Source: Streptomyces sp. ITFR-16
GTDB lineage: Bacteria; Actinomycetota; Actinomycetes; Streptomycetales; Streptomycetaceae
Length of the DNA: 64,000 bases
Direction of reading: 5' to 3'
Assembly (NCBI RefSeq): GCF_031844705.1
Contig: NZ_CP134609.1
Span: forward strand, 4,278,001 to 4,342,000
How positions within the stretch are numbered: position 1 is the first letter of the stretch; each line of letters starts with the position of its first letter. The position numbers and the translations under genes are program-made. The notes beneath the pieces were generated by a model. It ran no database searches. It saw only the letters and a list, made by a program, of their open reading frames with translations, and was not told the origin of the DNA. Positions 41,056 to 49,736 of this stretch are shown here, piece after piece.

Positions 41056-43650
41056 GTGGACGCCGAGCTGACCAACAGGAGCCGGGACGCCATCAACGCG
41101 GCCACCAGCAGGGCCGTGAAGGACGGGCACCCCGATCTGACCCCGGGGCATCTGCTGCTGGCGCTGCTCTCGGGCGAGGACAACGAGAACCTCGTCGATC
41201 TGCTGGCCGCCGTCGACGCGGACCAGATCGCCGTACGCACCGAGACCGAGCGGCTTCTGGGCTCCCAGCCGAGCGTGACCGGGTCGACCGTCGCGCCGCC
41301 GCAGCCCAACCGCGAGCTGCTCGCCGTCATCGCCGACGCCGCCCAGCGGGCCAAGGACCTCGGCGACGACTACATCTCCACCGAGCACCTGCTGATCGGC
41401 ATCGCCGACAAGGGCGGCCGCGCCGGTGAGATCCTCGCCGGACAGGGCGCGAGTGCGAGGAAGCTGCTGGACGCGTTCGAGAAGAGCAGGGGAGGACGCC
41501 GGGTGACCACCGCAGACCCGGAGGGCCAGTACAAGGCCCTGGAGAAATTCGGCACGGACTTCACCGCAGCCGCACGCGAGGGCAAGCTCGACCCGGTCAT
41601 CGGGCGCGACCAGGAGATCCGCCGCGTCGTCCAGGTGCTCTCCCGGCGCACCAAGAACAACCCGGTGCTCATCGGTGAGCCCGGCGTCGGCAAGACCGCC
41701 GTCGTCGAGGGGCTCGCCCAGCGCATCGTCAAGGGCGACGTGCCGGAGTCCCTGAAGAACAAGCGGCTCGTCTCGCTGGACCTGGGCGCCATGGTCGCGG
41801 GCGCGAAGTACCGCGGCGAGTTCGAGGAGCGCCTGAAGACCGTCCTGTCCGAGATCAAGGAGAGCGACGGCCAGATCATCACCTTCATCGACGAGCTGCA
41901 CACCGTCGTGGGCGCGGGCGCCGGCGGCGACTCCGCCATGGACGCGGGCAACATGCTCAAGCCGATGCTGGCCCGCGGCGAGCTGCGGATGGTCGGTGCC
42001 ACCACGCTCGACGAGTACCGCGAGCGGATCGAGAAGGACCCCGCCCTGGAGCGCCGCTTCCAGCAGGTGCTGGTGGCCGAGCCGTCCGTCGAGGACACCA
42101 TCGCGATCCTGCGCGGGCTCAAGGGCCGCTACGAGGCGCACCACAAGGTGCAGATCGCGGACTCCGCGCTGGTCGCCGCCGCGACCCTGTCCGACCGCTA
42201 CATCACCTCCCGCTTCCTCCCCGACAAGGCCATCGACCTCGTCGACGAGGCGGCCTCCCGGCTGCGCATGGAGATCGACTCCTCGCCCGTCGAGATCGAT
42301 GAACTCCAGCGCTCCGTCGACCGGTTGCTCATGGAGGAGCTGGCCCTCAAGAACGAGACCGACCCCGCATCCCGGCAGCGTCTGGAGAAGCTGCGCCGCG
42401 ACCTCGCCGACAAGCAGGAGGAGCTGCGAGGCCTCAACGCCCGCTGGGAGAAGGAGAAGCAGGGCCTCAACCGCGTCGGTGAGCTCAAGGAGCGCCTCGA
42501 CGACCTGCGCGGCCAGGCCGAACGCGCCCAGCGAGACGGCGACTTCGACACCGCGTCCAAGCTGCTGTACGGGGAGATCCCCGGTCTGGAGCGCGAGCTG
42601 GCCGAGGCCGACGAGGCCGAGCAGGAGGCCGCCCGCGAGCCCAAGGAGACCCTGGTCAAGGAGGAGGTCGGGCCGGACGACATCGCCGATGTGGTGGGCG
42701 CCTGGACCGGCATCCCGGCCGGACGGCTGCTGGAGGGCGAGACCCAGAAGCTGCTGCGCATGGAGGAGGAGCTCGGCCGGCGCCTGATCGGCCAGACGGA
42801 GGCCGTGCAGGCCGTCTCGGACGCGGTACGCCGCACCCGGGCCGGGATCGCCGACCCCGACCGGCCCACCGGCTCGTTCCTGTTCCTCGGCCCGACCGGT
42901 GTCGGCAAGACCGAGCTGGCCAAGGCCCTCGCGGACTTCCTCTTCGACGACGAGCGGGCCATGGTCCGCATCGACATGAGCGAGTACAGCGAGAAGCACA
43001 GCGTCGCCCGGCTGGTCGGCGCCCCGCCCGGCTACGTCGGCTACGAGGAGGGCGGCCAGCTCACGGAGGCGGTCCGCCGCCGCCCGTACAGCGTCGTCCT
43101 GCTGGACGAGGTCGAGAAGGCCCACCCCGAGGTCTTCGACATCCTGCTCCAGGTCCTCGACGACGGCCGGCTCACCGACGGACAGGGGCGGACGGTGGAT
43201 TTCCGCAACACCATCCTGATCCTGACGTCCAACCTCGGCAGCCAGTACCTGACCGACCCGCTGACCAAGCCCGAGGAGAAGCGGCGCCAGGTCCTGGAGG
43301 TCGTCCGGGCCTCCTTCAAGCCGGAGTTCCTGAACCGGCTCGACGACCTGGTGGTCTTCTCCGCGCTGTCCGGCGACGAGCTCGCCCATATCGCGGGGCT
43401 CCAGATCGGCCGGCTCGCCAGGCGCCTGGCCGACCGGCAGCTCACCCTCGACGTCACCCCGGCCGCCCTGGCCTGGCTGGCCGAGGAGGGCAACGACCCG
43501 GCCTACGGTGCCCGGCCGCTGCGCCGCCTCATCCAGACGGCGATCGGCGACCGGCTCGCGAAGGAGATCCTCGCGGGCGGGATCACCGACGGCGACACGG
43601 TCCGCGTGGACCGCGTCGGCGACGGCCTGATCGTCGGCCCGGCGGCCTGA
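41056..43650 (+). CDS. clpB: Disaggregase ClpB (Hsp100)
   Basis: 864 residues, GTG start. The N domain begins ELTNRSRDAINAATSRAVKD. The first AAA+ module has Walker A GEPGVGKTAVVEGLAQR and Walker B ITFIDELHTVVGAG. The long middle coiled coil runs from about residue 405 to 525. The second AAA+ module has GPTGVGKTELAKALADFLF and VVLLDEVEKAHPEVFDILLQ. It has no ClpP-binding loop that I can see, in line with ClpB. It works with DnaK to rescue aggregates. It is controlled by HspR through the upstream HAIR. Confidence 0.97.
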   Translation: MDAELTNRSRDAINAATSRAVKDGHPDLTPGHLLLALLSGEDNENLVDLLAAVDADQIAVRTETERLLGSQPSVTGSTVAPPQPNRELLAVIADAAQRAKDLGDDYISTEHLLIGIADKGGRAGEILAGQGASARKLLDAFEKSRGGRRVTTADPEGQYKALEKFGTDFTAAAREGKLDPVIGRDQEIRRVVQVLSRRTKNNPVLIGEPGVGKTAVVEGLAQRIVKGDVPESLKNKRLVSLDLGAMVAGAKYRGEFEERLKTVLSEIKESDGQIITFIDELHTVVGAGAGGDSAMDAGNMLKPMLARGELRMVGATTLDEYRERIEKDPALERRFQQVLVAEPSVEDTIAILRGLKGRYEAHHKVQIADSALVAAATLSDRYITSRFLPDKAIDLVDEAASRLRMEIDSSPVEIDELQRSVDRLLMEELALKNETDPASRQRLEKLRRDLADKQEELRGLNARWEKEKQGLNRVGELKERLDDLRGQAERAQRDGDFDTASKLLYGEIPGLERELAEADEAEQEAAREPKETLVKEEVGPDDIADVVGAWTGIPAGRLLEGETQKLLRMEEELGRRLIGQTEAVQAVSDAVRRTRAGIADPDRPTGSFLFLGPTGVGKTELAKALADFLFDDERAMVRIDMSEYSEKHSVARLVGAPPGYVGYEEGGQLTEAVRRRPYSVVLLDEVEKAHPEVFDILLQVLDDGRLTDGQGRTVDFRNTILILTSNLGSQYLTDPLTKPEEKRRQVLEVVRASFKPEFLNRLDDLVVFSALSGDELAHIAGLQIGRLARRLADRQLTLDVTPAALAWLAEEGNDPAYGARPLRRLIQTAIGDRLAKEILAGGITDGDTVRVDRVGDGLIVGPAA

Positions 43651-43799
43651 GCGGCGCCCGCACGGCGTAACCGGAACGCGCGCGGCCCCGGTCCCCACCG
43701 GCTGGATATCAGCTTGTGGCGGATCGGGGCCGTTCCCGCTTGCCATGCCCCGCCCGCCATGGGAGAGGATGGCAGCCAACCGCACGAAGGGAAATTACG

Positions 43800-44360
43800 G
43801 TGAGCATCGATCCGTCCTCGATTCCTAACTTCGGGGGCCAGCCCGAACCGCAGGCGGCAGGACCGGAGGGCCCCGTCGTCCCTGACCAGGACCTCGTCAA
43901 GCAGCTGCTCGAGCAGATGGAGCTGAAGTACGTCGTCGACGACGAGGGCGACCTCGCCGCGCCGTGGGAGGAATTCCGCACGTACTTCATGTTCCGCGGC
44001 GAGGGCGAGCAGCAGGTCTTCTCGGTCCGCACGTTCTACGACCGCCCGCACGACACGGACCAGCGCCCGGTCCTGCTCGACGCGATCGACGACTGGAACC
44101 GCCGCACCCTGTGGCCCAAGGTCTACACGCACACCCACGAGCCCGAGGAGGGCGCCGAGGACACCACCACCTCGGTCCGCCTGATCGGTGAGGCGCAGAT
44201 GCTCATCGGCACCGGCGTCAGCCTGGAGCACTTCGTCTCCTCGACGGTCAGCTGGGTGCGGGCCTCGATCGAGTTCGACAAGTGGCTGCTGGAGCGCCTC
44301 GGCCTCGCGCCGGCCGAGGAGAGGACCGACGGCACGGAGCAGTCCGCCCCGGACGCCTGA
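43800..44360 (+). CDS. YbjN-domain protein
   Basis: 186 residues from GTG 43800, with AAGGGAA upstream. It has LVKQLLEQMELKYVVDDEGD, then EFRTYFMFRGEGEQQVFSVR and DDWNRRTLWPKVYTHTHEPE. That is the usual YbjN/type III chaperone-like fold. The role in actinobacteria is unsettled; related proteins act as stress or secretion chaperones. Confidence 0.88.
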   Translation: MSIDPSSIPNFGGQPEPQAAGPEGPVVPDQDLVKQLLEQMELKYVVDDEGDLAAPWEEFRTYFMFRGEGEQQVFSVRTFYDRPHDTDQRPVLLDAIDDWNRRTLWPKVYTHTHEPEEGAEDTTTSVRLIGEAQMLIGTGVSLEHFVSSTVSWVRASIEFDKWLLERLGLAPAEERTDGTEQSAPDA

Positions 44361-44378
44361 GCCGCGACAGGCCGTGAC

Positions 44379-44423
44379 GGCCCGGCGCGGGAGCGGTCCC
44401 CTCGGACCGCCCCGCGCCGGGCC
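44379..44423. terminator. Terminator after the YbjN gene
   Basis: 12-base stem (GGCCCGGCGCGG and complement) with an inner hairpin of its own, followed by GTTTCAT. Confidence 0.75.
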
Positions 44424-44431
44424 GTTTCATG

Positions 44432-44503
44432 TCACAGCCCCTTGAGCCGGGAGACCGCCTCCTGGAGGACCTCCGTGCGCTTGCAGAAGGCGAAGGCGCG
44501 CGC
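44432..44503 (-). pseudogene. Displaced 3' end of aminotransferase gene
   Basis: On the minus strand this codes FAFCKRTEVLQEAVSRLKGL followed by stop. The intact aminotransferase at 45475-46659 ends FAFCKRKGVLEEAVTRLKRL plus two residues. The two ends are about 75 percent alike at DNA level, and a toxin-antitoxin cassette lies between them. This looks like an original gene end pushed away when a cassette carrying its own version of the end was inserted. Confidence 0.75.
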
Positions 44504-44531
44504 ATCGAAGGCCGGACGGTCCCCCTTGAAA

Positions 44532-44547
44532 TCAGATCGTGATCTGA
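44532..44547. promoter_or_regulatory. Palindromic operator of the RelE-like toxin-antitoxin cassette
   Basis: TCAGATC-GT-GATCTGA, perfect arms, 13 bases before the antitoxin ATG. It is a probable autoregulation site. Confidence 0.7.
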
Positions 44548-44560
44548 GTAAGCTCTGATT

Positions 44561-45046
44561 ATGTCTACCGTGCGTCTGGAAGCAGAACCGGAATCCGTCT
44601 CCTTCACCGATCTCTCCCGCAATCCCAAAGGTGTCGCCGCCAGAGCTGCTGCCCTGGGACGGCTTCGGGTCACTCATCGGGACGCGCCGGACATGGTGCT
44701 CACCACGGCTGTACGCGCGGAGGGCGCGGAGGAGAACCTGACCACCGCTTCGCGGCTCTTCCTCGCACTGATGAAGCAGGACGACGGTGCCAGGGCGCTC
44801 CTCCTCGCACTGCCCGAGGTGTTCCCCTGGGCGCGACACCTGAACGCGGAAGAGGTTCGGGCTTTCACTGTCGAGCTTCTTGAAGCGCTGTCGGACGCCG
44901 CAGAACTGGGGGCGGGAGAGGCTGTGCACCGCGCGATCGTCTCCTGGCGCGCCACGGCACGCATCAATGCCGATCCCGAGCAGCTCACGGAGTCGCTGCG
45001 TCCGCTCGACGGTGATGACCTCGGTCAGGTCGAGGTGCGTGGGTGA
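44561..45046 (+). CDS. Antitoxin (Phd/YefM-like N-terminus) of type II pair
   Basis: 161 residues. The start, VRLEAEPESVSFTDLSRNPK then GVAARAAALGRLRVTHRD, resembles the DNA-binding domain of Phd/YefM antitoxins. The rest is longer than usual and helical (EEVRAFTVELLEALSDAAEL). It is followed by the toxin gene with a four-base overlap, and a perfect palindrome precedes it. Confidence 0.75.
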   Translation: MSTVRLEAEPESVSFTDLSRNPKGVAARAAALGRLRVTHRDAPDMVLTTAVRAEGAEENLTTASRLFLALMKQDDGARALLLALPEVFPWARHLNAEEVRAFTVELLEALSDAAELGAGEAVHRAIVSWRATARINADPEQLTESLRPLDGDDLGQVEVRG

Positions 45047-45393
45047 GTCCGAAGAAAGGAGACCGAGTGAGCGTTCCGCCCCTCAACGGGTGGAACGTCG
45101 TCTTCGGGACCACAGAGGCGGTGACGGGCTGGGAGGAACTGTGTCGTGTGGCCCTGCCGAGCGCGCACCGCTGCCTGGATGCTCTCCGAGGTGACCCCCT
45201 GACCCGCTCCAACTGGAATCGCCAGCATCAGTTGCGCGGCAGGCATGCCACCAAAGTGTGGAAGGGCTCCGACCTGGACCAGTGGGAGTACGAGGTCACC
45301 AGCGGTGGTCGAGTGCGCTACCTGGTCAGCGCGGAGACTTCCACCGTGATCCTCGTGTACGCCTCCCCGCGACATCCCAAAGACACCGAGTGA
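45043..45393 (+). CDS. RelE/ParE-superfamily-like toxin
   Basis: 116 residues. It has GWEELCRVALPSAHRCLDAL, then RQHQLRGRHATKVWKGSDLD and WEYEVTSGGRVRYLVSAETS, ending VILVYASPRHPKDTE. This fits small RelE-fold mRNA interferases (basic and aromatic residues near the C-terminus). It is coupled to the antitoxin and sits in a cassette flanked by two versions of the aminotransferase 3' end. Confidence 0.75.
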   Translation: MSPKKGDRVSVPPLNGWNVVFGTTEAVTGWEELCRVALPSAHRCLDALRGDPLTRSNWNRQHQLRGRHATKVWKGSDLDQWEYEVTSGGRVRYLVSAETSTVILVYASPRHPKDTE

Positions 45394-45474
45394 ACCGTGA
45401 TCGCTTCGGGAGCGGGGCTTGAGCAGGTCCCGCACCCCGAAGCGAACCGGCGGCGCTCTTTTCGCGCCCCCCTG

Positions 45475-46659
45475 TCAGACTGTCAATCGCTTGAGGCGGG
45501 TAACCGCCTCTTCCAATACACCCTTCCGCTTGCAGAACGCGAAGCGCACGAAGGGCGCCCCCTGCTCCCGGTGGTCGTAGAAGACCGCGTTGGGGACGGC
45601 CACCACACCGCAGCGCTCCGGCAGCGCCCGGCAGAACGCGAAGCCGTCGCCGTCGCCGCCCAGCGGCCGGATGTCGGTGGTGACGAAGTAGGTGCCGGCC
45701 GGGCGGTAGACCCCGAAGCCGGCCTCGGCGAGACCGCTGCTCAGCAGGTCCCGCTTGGCCCGCAGCTCCGCGCGCAGCGTGTCGAAGTAGCTGTCGGGCA
45801 GCGCCAGGGCCTCCGCGACCGCGTACTGGAACGGTCCGGCGGAGACGTAGGTCAGGAACTGCTTGGCCGAGCGGACCGCCGCCACCAGCTCCGGGCTCGC
45901 GGTGATCCAGCCGACCTTCCACCCGGTGAACGAGAACGTCTTGCCCGCCGAGCTGATGGTGACCGTGCGCTCGCGCATCCCGGGGAACGAGGCGAGCGGT
46001 ACGTGCTCCCCCTCGAAGACCAGGTGCTCGTAGACCTCGTCCGTGACGACGAGGAGATCCCGCTCGCAGGCCAGGTCCGCGATCGCGGCGAGTTCCTCGC
46101 GGGTCAGGACGGTGCCGGTGGGGTTGTGCGGGGTGTTGAGCAGCAGCAGCCGGGTGCGCGGGGTGACGGCCGCGCGCAGTTCGTCGAGGTCCAGCCGGTA
46201 GCTGCCGTCCGAGGGCTCCGGGTGCAGGGTGACGGGGACGCGGGCGGCGCCCGCCATGGCGATGCAGGCGGCGTACGAGTCGTAGTACGGCTCCAGCGCG
46301 ATGACCTCGTCGCCGGGCTCCAGGAGCGCCAGCAGGGCGGCGGCGATGGCCTCGGTGGCGCCGGCGGTGACCAGCACGTCGGTGTCGGGGTCGTAGCCGA
46401 GGCCGTAGCGCCGCCGCTGGTGCCCGGCGACGGCGGTGCGCAGCTCGGGGACGCCGGGCCCGGGCGGGTACTGGTTGCCGTGCCCGGCGCGCAGCGCGCG
46501 GACCGCGGCCTCACGGACCTCCTCGGGGCCGTCGGTGTCCGGGAAGCCCTGGCCGAGGTTGATGGCTCCGGTGCGGACGGCCAGCGCGGACATCTCCGCG
46601 AAGATCGTCGTGCCGAACTCGGCGAGGCGGCGGTTGAGCAGCGGTCGTCCCTGTGTCAT
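45475..46659 (-). CDS. PLP-dependent class I/II aminotransferase
   Basis: 394 residues; ATG 46659 (MTQGRPLLNRRLAEFGTTIF) is preferred because AGGA lies eight bases upstream. It has INLGQGFPDTDGPEEVREAA, then LLLLNTPHNPTGTVLTREEL and the PLP lysine in TISSAGKTFSFTGWKVGW, ending RFAFCKRKGVLEEAVTRLKR. It is like YbdL/kynurenine or methionine aminotransferases; some are assigned as DapC. The substrate is not decided by sequence. Its 3' end is duplicated in diverged form at 44432. Confidence 0.92.
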   Translation of the reverse strand: MTQGRPLLNRRLAEFGTTIFAEMSALAVRTGAINLGQGFPDTDGPEEVREAAVRALRAGHGNQYPPGPGVPELRTAVAGHQRRRYGLGYDPDTDVLVTAGATEAIAAALLALLEPGDEVIALEPYYDSYAACIAMAGAARVPVTLHPEPSDGSYRLDLDELRAAVTPRTRLLLLNTPHNPTGTVLTREELAAIADLACERDLLVVTDEVYEHLVFEGEHVPLASFPGMRERTVTISSAGKTFSFTGWKVGWITASPELVAAVRSAKQFLTYVSAGPFQYAVAEALALPDSYFDTLRAELRAKRDLLSSGLAEAGFGVYRPAGTYFVTTDIRPLGGDGDGFAFCRALPERCGVVAVPNAVFYDHREQGAPFVRFAFCKRKGVLEEAVTRLKRLTV

Positions 46660-46797
46660 GACGGCCATCCTGCGCGGAAGCTCTGGAGTTGCTCAAGTCT
46701 GCTTTGGCCCCGGGACGGCGGGGGCATCCCCCCTCCACGCAGGAATCGTGGCGAAGCGGGGGGCCTCGCTTCGGGGGAACGGAAGGACGTGAGGTCC

Positions 46798-47082
46798 GTG
46801 AAGGCTGTGCTCGTAGGTGTGGTTCTGGTGGTGATGGTCGTGCTTCTCGTGGCGGCGATCGCGGGCTCCGGCGGACGGGGCAGGTCGTCCTCCCGGGCCC
46901 GGCGGCGCGCGGGCGGCGGGGCGGCGGCCGGCGGCAGCTGGTGGGCCGGGGGCGGCGACAGCGGTTCGTCCTGCGGCAGCGGCGGCGGCCACTCGGGCGG
47001 CCACTCGTGCGGCGGGGGCCACTCCTCCTGCGGCGGGGGTTCGTCGTGCGGCGGCGGGGGCGGATGCGGCGGAGGCAGCTGA
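46798..47082 (+). CDS. Small membrane protein with Gly/Cys-rich tail
   Basis: 94 residues from GTG 46798. One membrane helix, AVLVGVVLVVMVVLLVAAIA, is followed by a basic stretch (RSSSRARRRAGG). The tail of about 45 residues is almost only Gly, Ser, Cys and His (SCGSGGGHSGGHSCGGG and similar), with six Cys and four His. The tail could bind metal. The family is not known to me. It is in the same direction as DUF2617 and ends at a hairpin. Confidence 0.7.
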   Translation: MKAVLVGVVLVVMVVLLVAAIAGSGGRGRSSSRARRRAGGGAAAGGSWWAGGGDSGSSCGSGGGHSGGHSCGGGHSSCGGGSSCGGGGGCGGGS

Positions 47083-47106
47083 CACGGGGCAGCTGGTCCG
47101 GCCCAC

Positions 47107-47160
47107 AGGTGCCCGGCAGGGGCTTCGAGTGCACACTCCAAGTCCCGCCGGGCACCTTTT
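47107..47160 (+). terminator. Terminator after the Gly/Cys-rich gene
   Basis: Stem AGGTGCCCGGC/GCCGGGCACCT with a 29-base loop, ending in TTTT. Confidence 0.75.
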
Positions 47161-47402
47161 CGTTGGGCTCTGCGGCGCGTCTGCGGTGAACAGATGAGCG
47201 GAAGGCCCCCGAGGGGATGGAAACCCCGTCAAGTTGGGCAAAAACGCTGTGAGTGAGGCGTAGTTCGTGATTCCCTCGGTGGAGAGAACATTCAGCCCTC
47301 GGACCCCAGTTGGACCTGATCGGGCGCTTCCCACCTCCCACGTGCACGACGTCGGGGGCGTCCCCTGTCCATGTGTCCATGTGTGTGTTGCGGAGCCGAC
47401 CC
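47161..47402. other. Intergenic stretch before the DUF2617 gene
   Basis: About 240 bases without a convincing gene. They contain an AT-richer patch (caagttgggcaaaaacgctg) that may hold the promoter of the DUF2617 gene. I saw no operator. Confidence 0.4.
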
Positions 47403-47924
47403 ATGCTCACGACCCTTCATACGTCCTATTCCGACACCCGTGCCGCCGATCTGGCCTGGGCGCTGGGGCGTGAACCGCTCCCGGCGCTGGCCGTCCTCGA
47501 TCTCCGTCTCGCGGGTGCCCAACTGCAGTTGCGCCTGCTCGGCGCCTCCCACCAGGTGCTCCTGGAGGAGGACCGCGGCAGCTGTTCCGAGACCGTCGCC
47601 TGTATGCCCGGCAGCAGTACGCCGCTTCCCCTCGGTGTCGCCAAGCGGCTCGGGGACTGGGAGTACGAGTTCGCGGCGCGCGTGGAGACGCTCGGCGCGG
47701 GCTCCTTCGCCGGGCGCGCCCAGGAGCTGCTGGCCCTCGTCGCCGACCATCCGCACGGCCTGGCCGGGACGTTCCCCGGCAGCCCGCACGCCTTCACCGC
47801 GATGCTCGCCCAGCGCACCGAGGGCCAGGTGCAGTGGCGCACCTGGCACGCGTATCCGCAGGAGGGGCAGCTGGTGGTGACCCGGACCCGGGTGGGTGTG
47901 CGGATGCCCGCCGCAGTGCTGTGA
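47403..47924 (+). CDS. DUF2617-family protein
   Basis: 173 residues from ATG 47403 (MLTTLHTSYSDTRAADLAWA). It has ALAVLDLRLAGAQLQLRLLG, then ETVACMPGSSTPLPLGVAKR and WRTWHAYPQEGQLVVTRTRV. The pattern and length fit DUF2617, a conserved actinobacterial family of unknown role. It is followed at 85 bases by a spermidine-synthase-like gene. Confidence 0.85.
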   Translation: MLTTLHTSYSDTRAADLAWALGREPLPALAVLDLRLAGAQLQLRLLGASHQVLLEEDRGSCSETVACMPGSSTPLPLGVAKRLGDWEYEFAARVETLGAGSFAGRAQELLALVADHPHGLAGTFPGSPHAFTAMLAQRTEGQVQWRTWHAYPQEGQLVVTRTRVGVRMPAAVL

Positions 47925-47995
47925 CGCGCGTCAACTCCGTTGCGGGTGCGTCAGTTACACCCTTGTGGGTGACAAGCGGCGACGTGTCTGTGACG

Positions 47996-48001
47996 TAGCG
48001 T
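47996..48001 (+). promoter_or_regulatory. -10 box for the spermidine-synthase-like gene
   Basis: TAGCGT, seven bases before the ATG; leaderless-type spacing. Confidence 0.45.
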
Positions 48002-48008
48002 TCGCGGC

Positions 48009-49607
48009 ATGATCGACCAGCAGGTGTCGCTGCGAGGGGGCGCGGCGCGGCTTCCCGTGCGACCGAGGACCGGTCGGTATCTCGTGCTGGCCGCTGTCTT
48101 CGTCTGCGCGGCCTGCGGTCTGGTCTACGAACTCGAACTGGTCGCGCTCGCCTCCTATCTGATCGGCGACTCCGTCACCCAGGCGTCCGTGGTGCTCTCC
48201 GTGATGGTGTTCGCGATGGGTATCGGCTCGCTTCTCGCGAAACGTTTACGCAGCCGGGCAGCCGTGGGCTTCGGACTGATCGAGGCGGCGCTCGCCCTGG
48301 TCGGGGGCTTCTCGGCGCTGGTGCTGTACGCCACGTTCGCCTGGTTCGGGGAGTCGCGATACGCGCTGGTCGGGTTCTCGCTGACCATCGGCATCCTGAT
48401 CGGTGCCGAGATCCCCCTGCTGATGACGCTGATCCAGCGGGTGGACCGGCAGGACGCGGACGGGGCCGTGGCCGATCTGTTCGCCGCGGACTACGTGGGG
48501 GCGCTGGTCGGCGGGCTGGCCTTCCCGTTCCTGCTGCTGCCGATGCTCGGGCAGCTGACCGGGGCGCTGCTGACCGGCGCGGTCAACGCGGCGGCGGGCG
48601 GGGCGCTGGTGCTGTGGGTGTTCCGGCGCGATCTGACGGCCCGCTCCCGCTGGCTGCTGATCGCCGCCAATGTGACGGTGATCGCCGTGCTGGCCTCGGC
48701 CGCGGTGCTGGCCGACGACTTCGAACGGGCGGCGCGGCGCGCGGTGTACGGGGACCAGGTGCGGGTCGCGGTGCAGACGGACGTCCAGGAGGTCGTGCTG
48801 ACCGGCGCGGGCCGCAGCTCCCTTGACCTCTACCTCGACGGGCGGCTGCGGGTCAGCTCGCGCGACGAGTACCGCTACCACGAGGCGCTGGTGCACCCCG
48901 CGATGAACGGGCCGCACGGCCGGGTGCTGATCCTGGGCGGCGGCGACGGCCTGGCGGCCCGGGAGGTGCTGCGCTATCCGGATGTGCGCAGCGTGACGCT
49001 GGTGGAGCTGGACCCGGCCGTCACCCGGTTGGCCCGTACCGACCACGCGCTCTCCGCACTGAACGCGCACGCCTACCGCGATCCTCGGCTGACGGCCGTG
49101 ACCGCCGACGCGTTCACCTGGCTGCGGGCGCCGCGCGGCCCCTACGACGTGGTGATCTCCGACCTTCCGGACCCGGGGATCTCGGCGAGCACCAAGCTCT
49201 ACTCGGCGGAGTTCTACGGGCTGATCACCGAGGCCCTGGCCCCGGGCGGCCGGGTGGTGGTGCACGGCGGCCCGCCGGTGGGCCGGCCGCGCACGTTCTG
49301 GACGGTGGACGCCTCGATGCGGGCGGCGGGGCTGCACCCGCGCGCCTACCGGGTCACCGGCCGCCGCACCGGCTTCGCGGTGGGCCCCGACCGGGCCCCG
49401 CCCCGGCAGTCCGAGGCGCACGGCTGGGGGTTCCTGCTGGCCTCCCTCGGCGGCGGTCCCGCGCTCGGGCTGGAACCCGGGGCCCCGGAGCTGCGGTCCC
49501 TGTCGGGGGAGATCCTGCGGGAGGCGGGGCGGCGGGCGGAGTCCGGGCGGCTGCGGGGGATGAAGCCGTCCACGCTGGTGCACCCGAGGTACTGGGAGGA
49601 GCGGTGA
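48009..49607 (+). CDS. Membrane-bound polyamine aminopropyltransferase (spermidine synthase-like)
   Basis: 532 residues. The N-terminal 235 residues have about seven membrane helices (YLVLAAVFVCAACGLVYELE, LVGFSLTIGILIGAEIPLLM, ALVGGLAFPFLLLPMLGQLT). The C-terminal half is a spermidine-synthase domain: LDLYLDGRLRVSSRDEYRYH, then GRVLILGGGDGLAAREVLRY (the decarboxylated-SAM site), TLVELDPAVTRLARTD and YDVVISDLPDPGISASTKLY with the catalytic Asp. Fusion of membrane and enzyme parts is common in actinobacteria. The product amine is unknown. Confidence 0.92.
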   Translation: MIDQQVSLRGGAARLPVRPRTGRYLVLAAVFVCAACGLVYELELVALASYLIGDSVTQASVVLSVMVFAMGIGSLLAKRLRSRAAVGFGLIEAALALVGGFSALVLYATFAWFGESRYALVGFSLTIGILIGAEIPLLMTLIQRVDRQDADGAVADLFAADYVGALVGGLAFPFLLLPMLGQLTGALLTGAVNAAAGGALVLWVFRRDLTARSRWLLIAANVTVIAVLASAAVLADDFERAARRAVYGDQVRVAVQTDVQEVVLTGAGRSSLDLYLDGRLRVSSRDEYRYHEALVHPAMNGPHGRVLILGGGDGLAAREVLRYPDVRSVTLVELDPAVTRLARTDHALSALNAHAYRDPRLTAVTADAFTWLRAPRGPYDVVISDLPDPGISASTKLYSAEFYGLITEALAPGGRVVVHGGPPVGRPRTFWTVDASMRAAGLHPRAYRVTGRRTGFAVGPDRAPPRQSEAHGWGFLLASLGGGPALGLEPGAPELRSLSGEILREAGRRAESGRLRGMKPSTLVHPRYWEER

Positions 49608-49722
49608 GCACGGCGTACGGCCGGGGCGGCCGGGGCCGGAAGGAGCGGTGCGCGGCGGCCGGCGGCCGGGGCGGGTGGTGCTCCGGGGGTGCCGAAGCGC
49701 TGACGTGGTGGCCGGGGCTGAG

Positions 49723-49728
49723 TAGGCT
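49723..49728 (+). promoter_or_regulatory. -10 box for the CoxG-like gene
   Basis: TAGGCT, eight bases before the ATG at 49737; leaderless-type spacing. Confidence 0.45.
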
Positions 49729-49736
49729 CGGTTTCC

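Noticed and set aside
45397..46797. Plus-strand frame continuous with the Gly/Cys-rich protein
   Set aside because: It is antisense of the aminotransferase. Only the last 94 codons from the GTG at 46798 look real.
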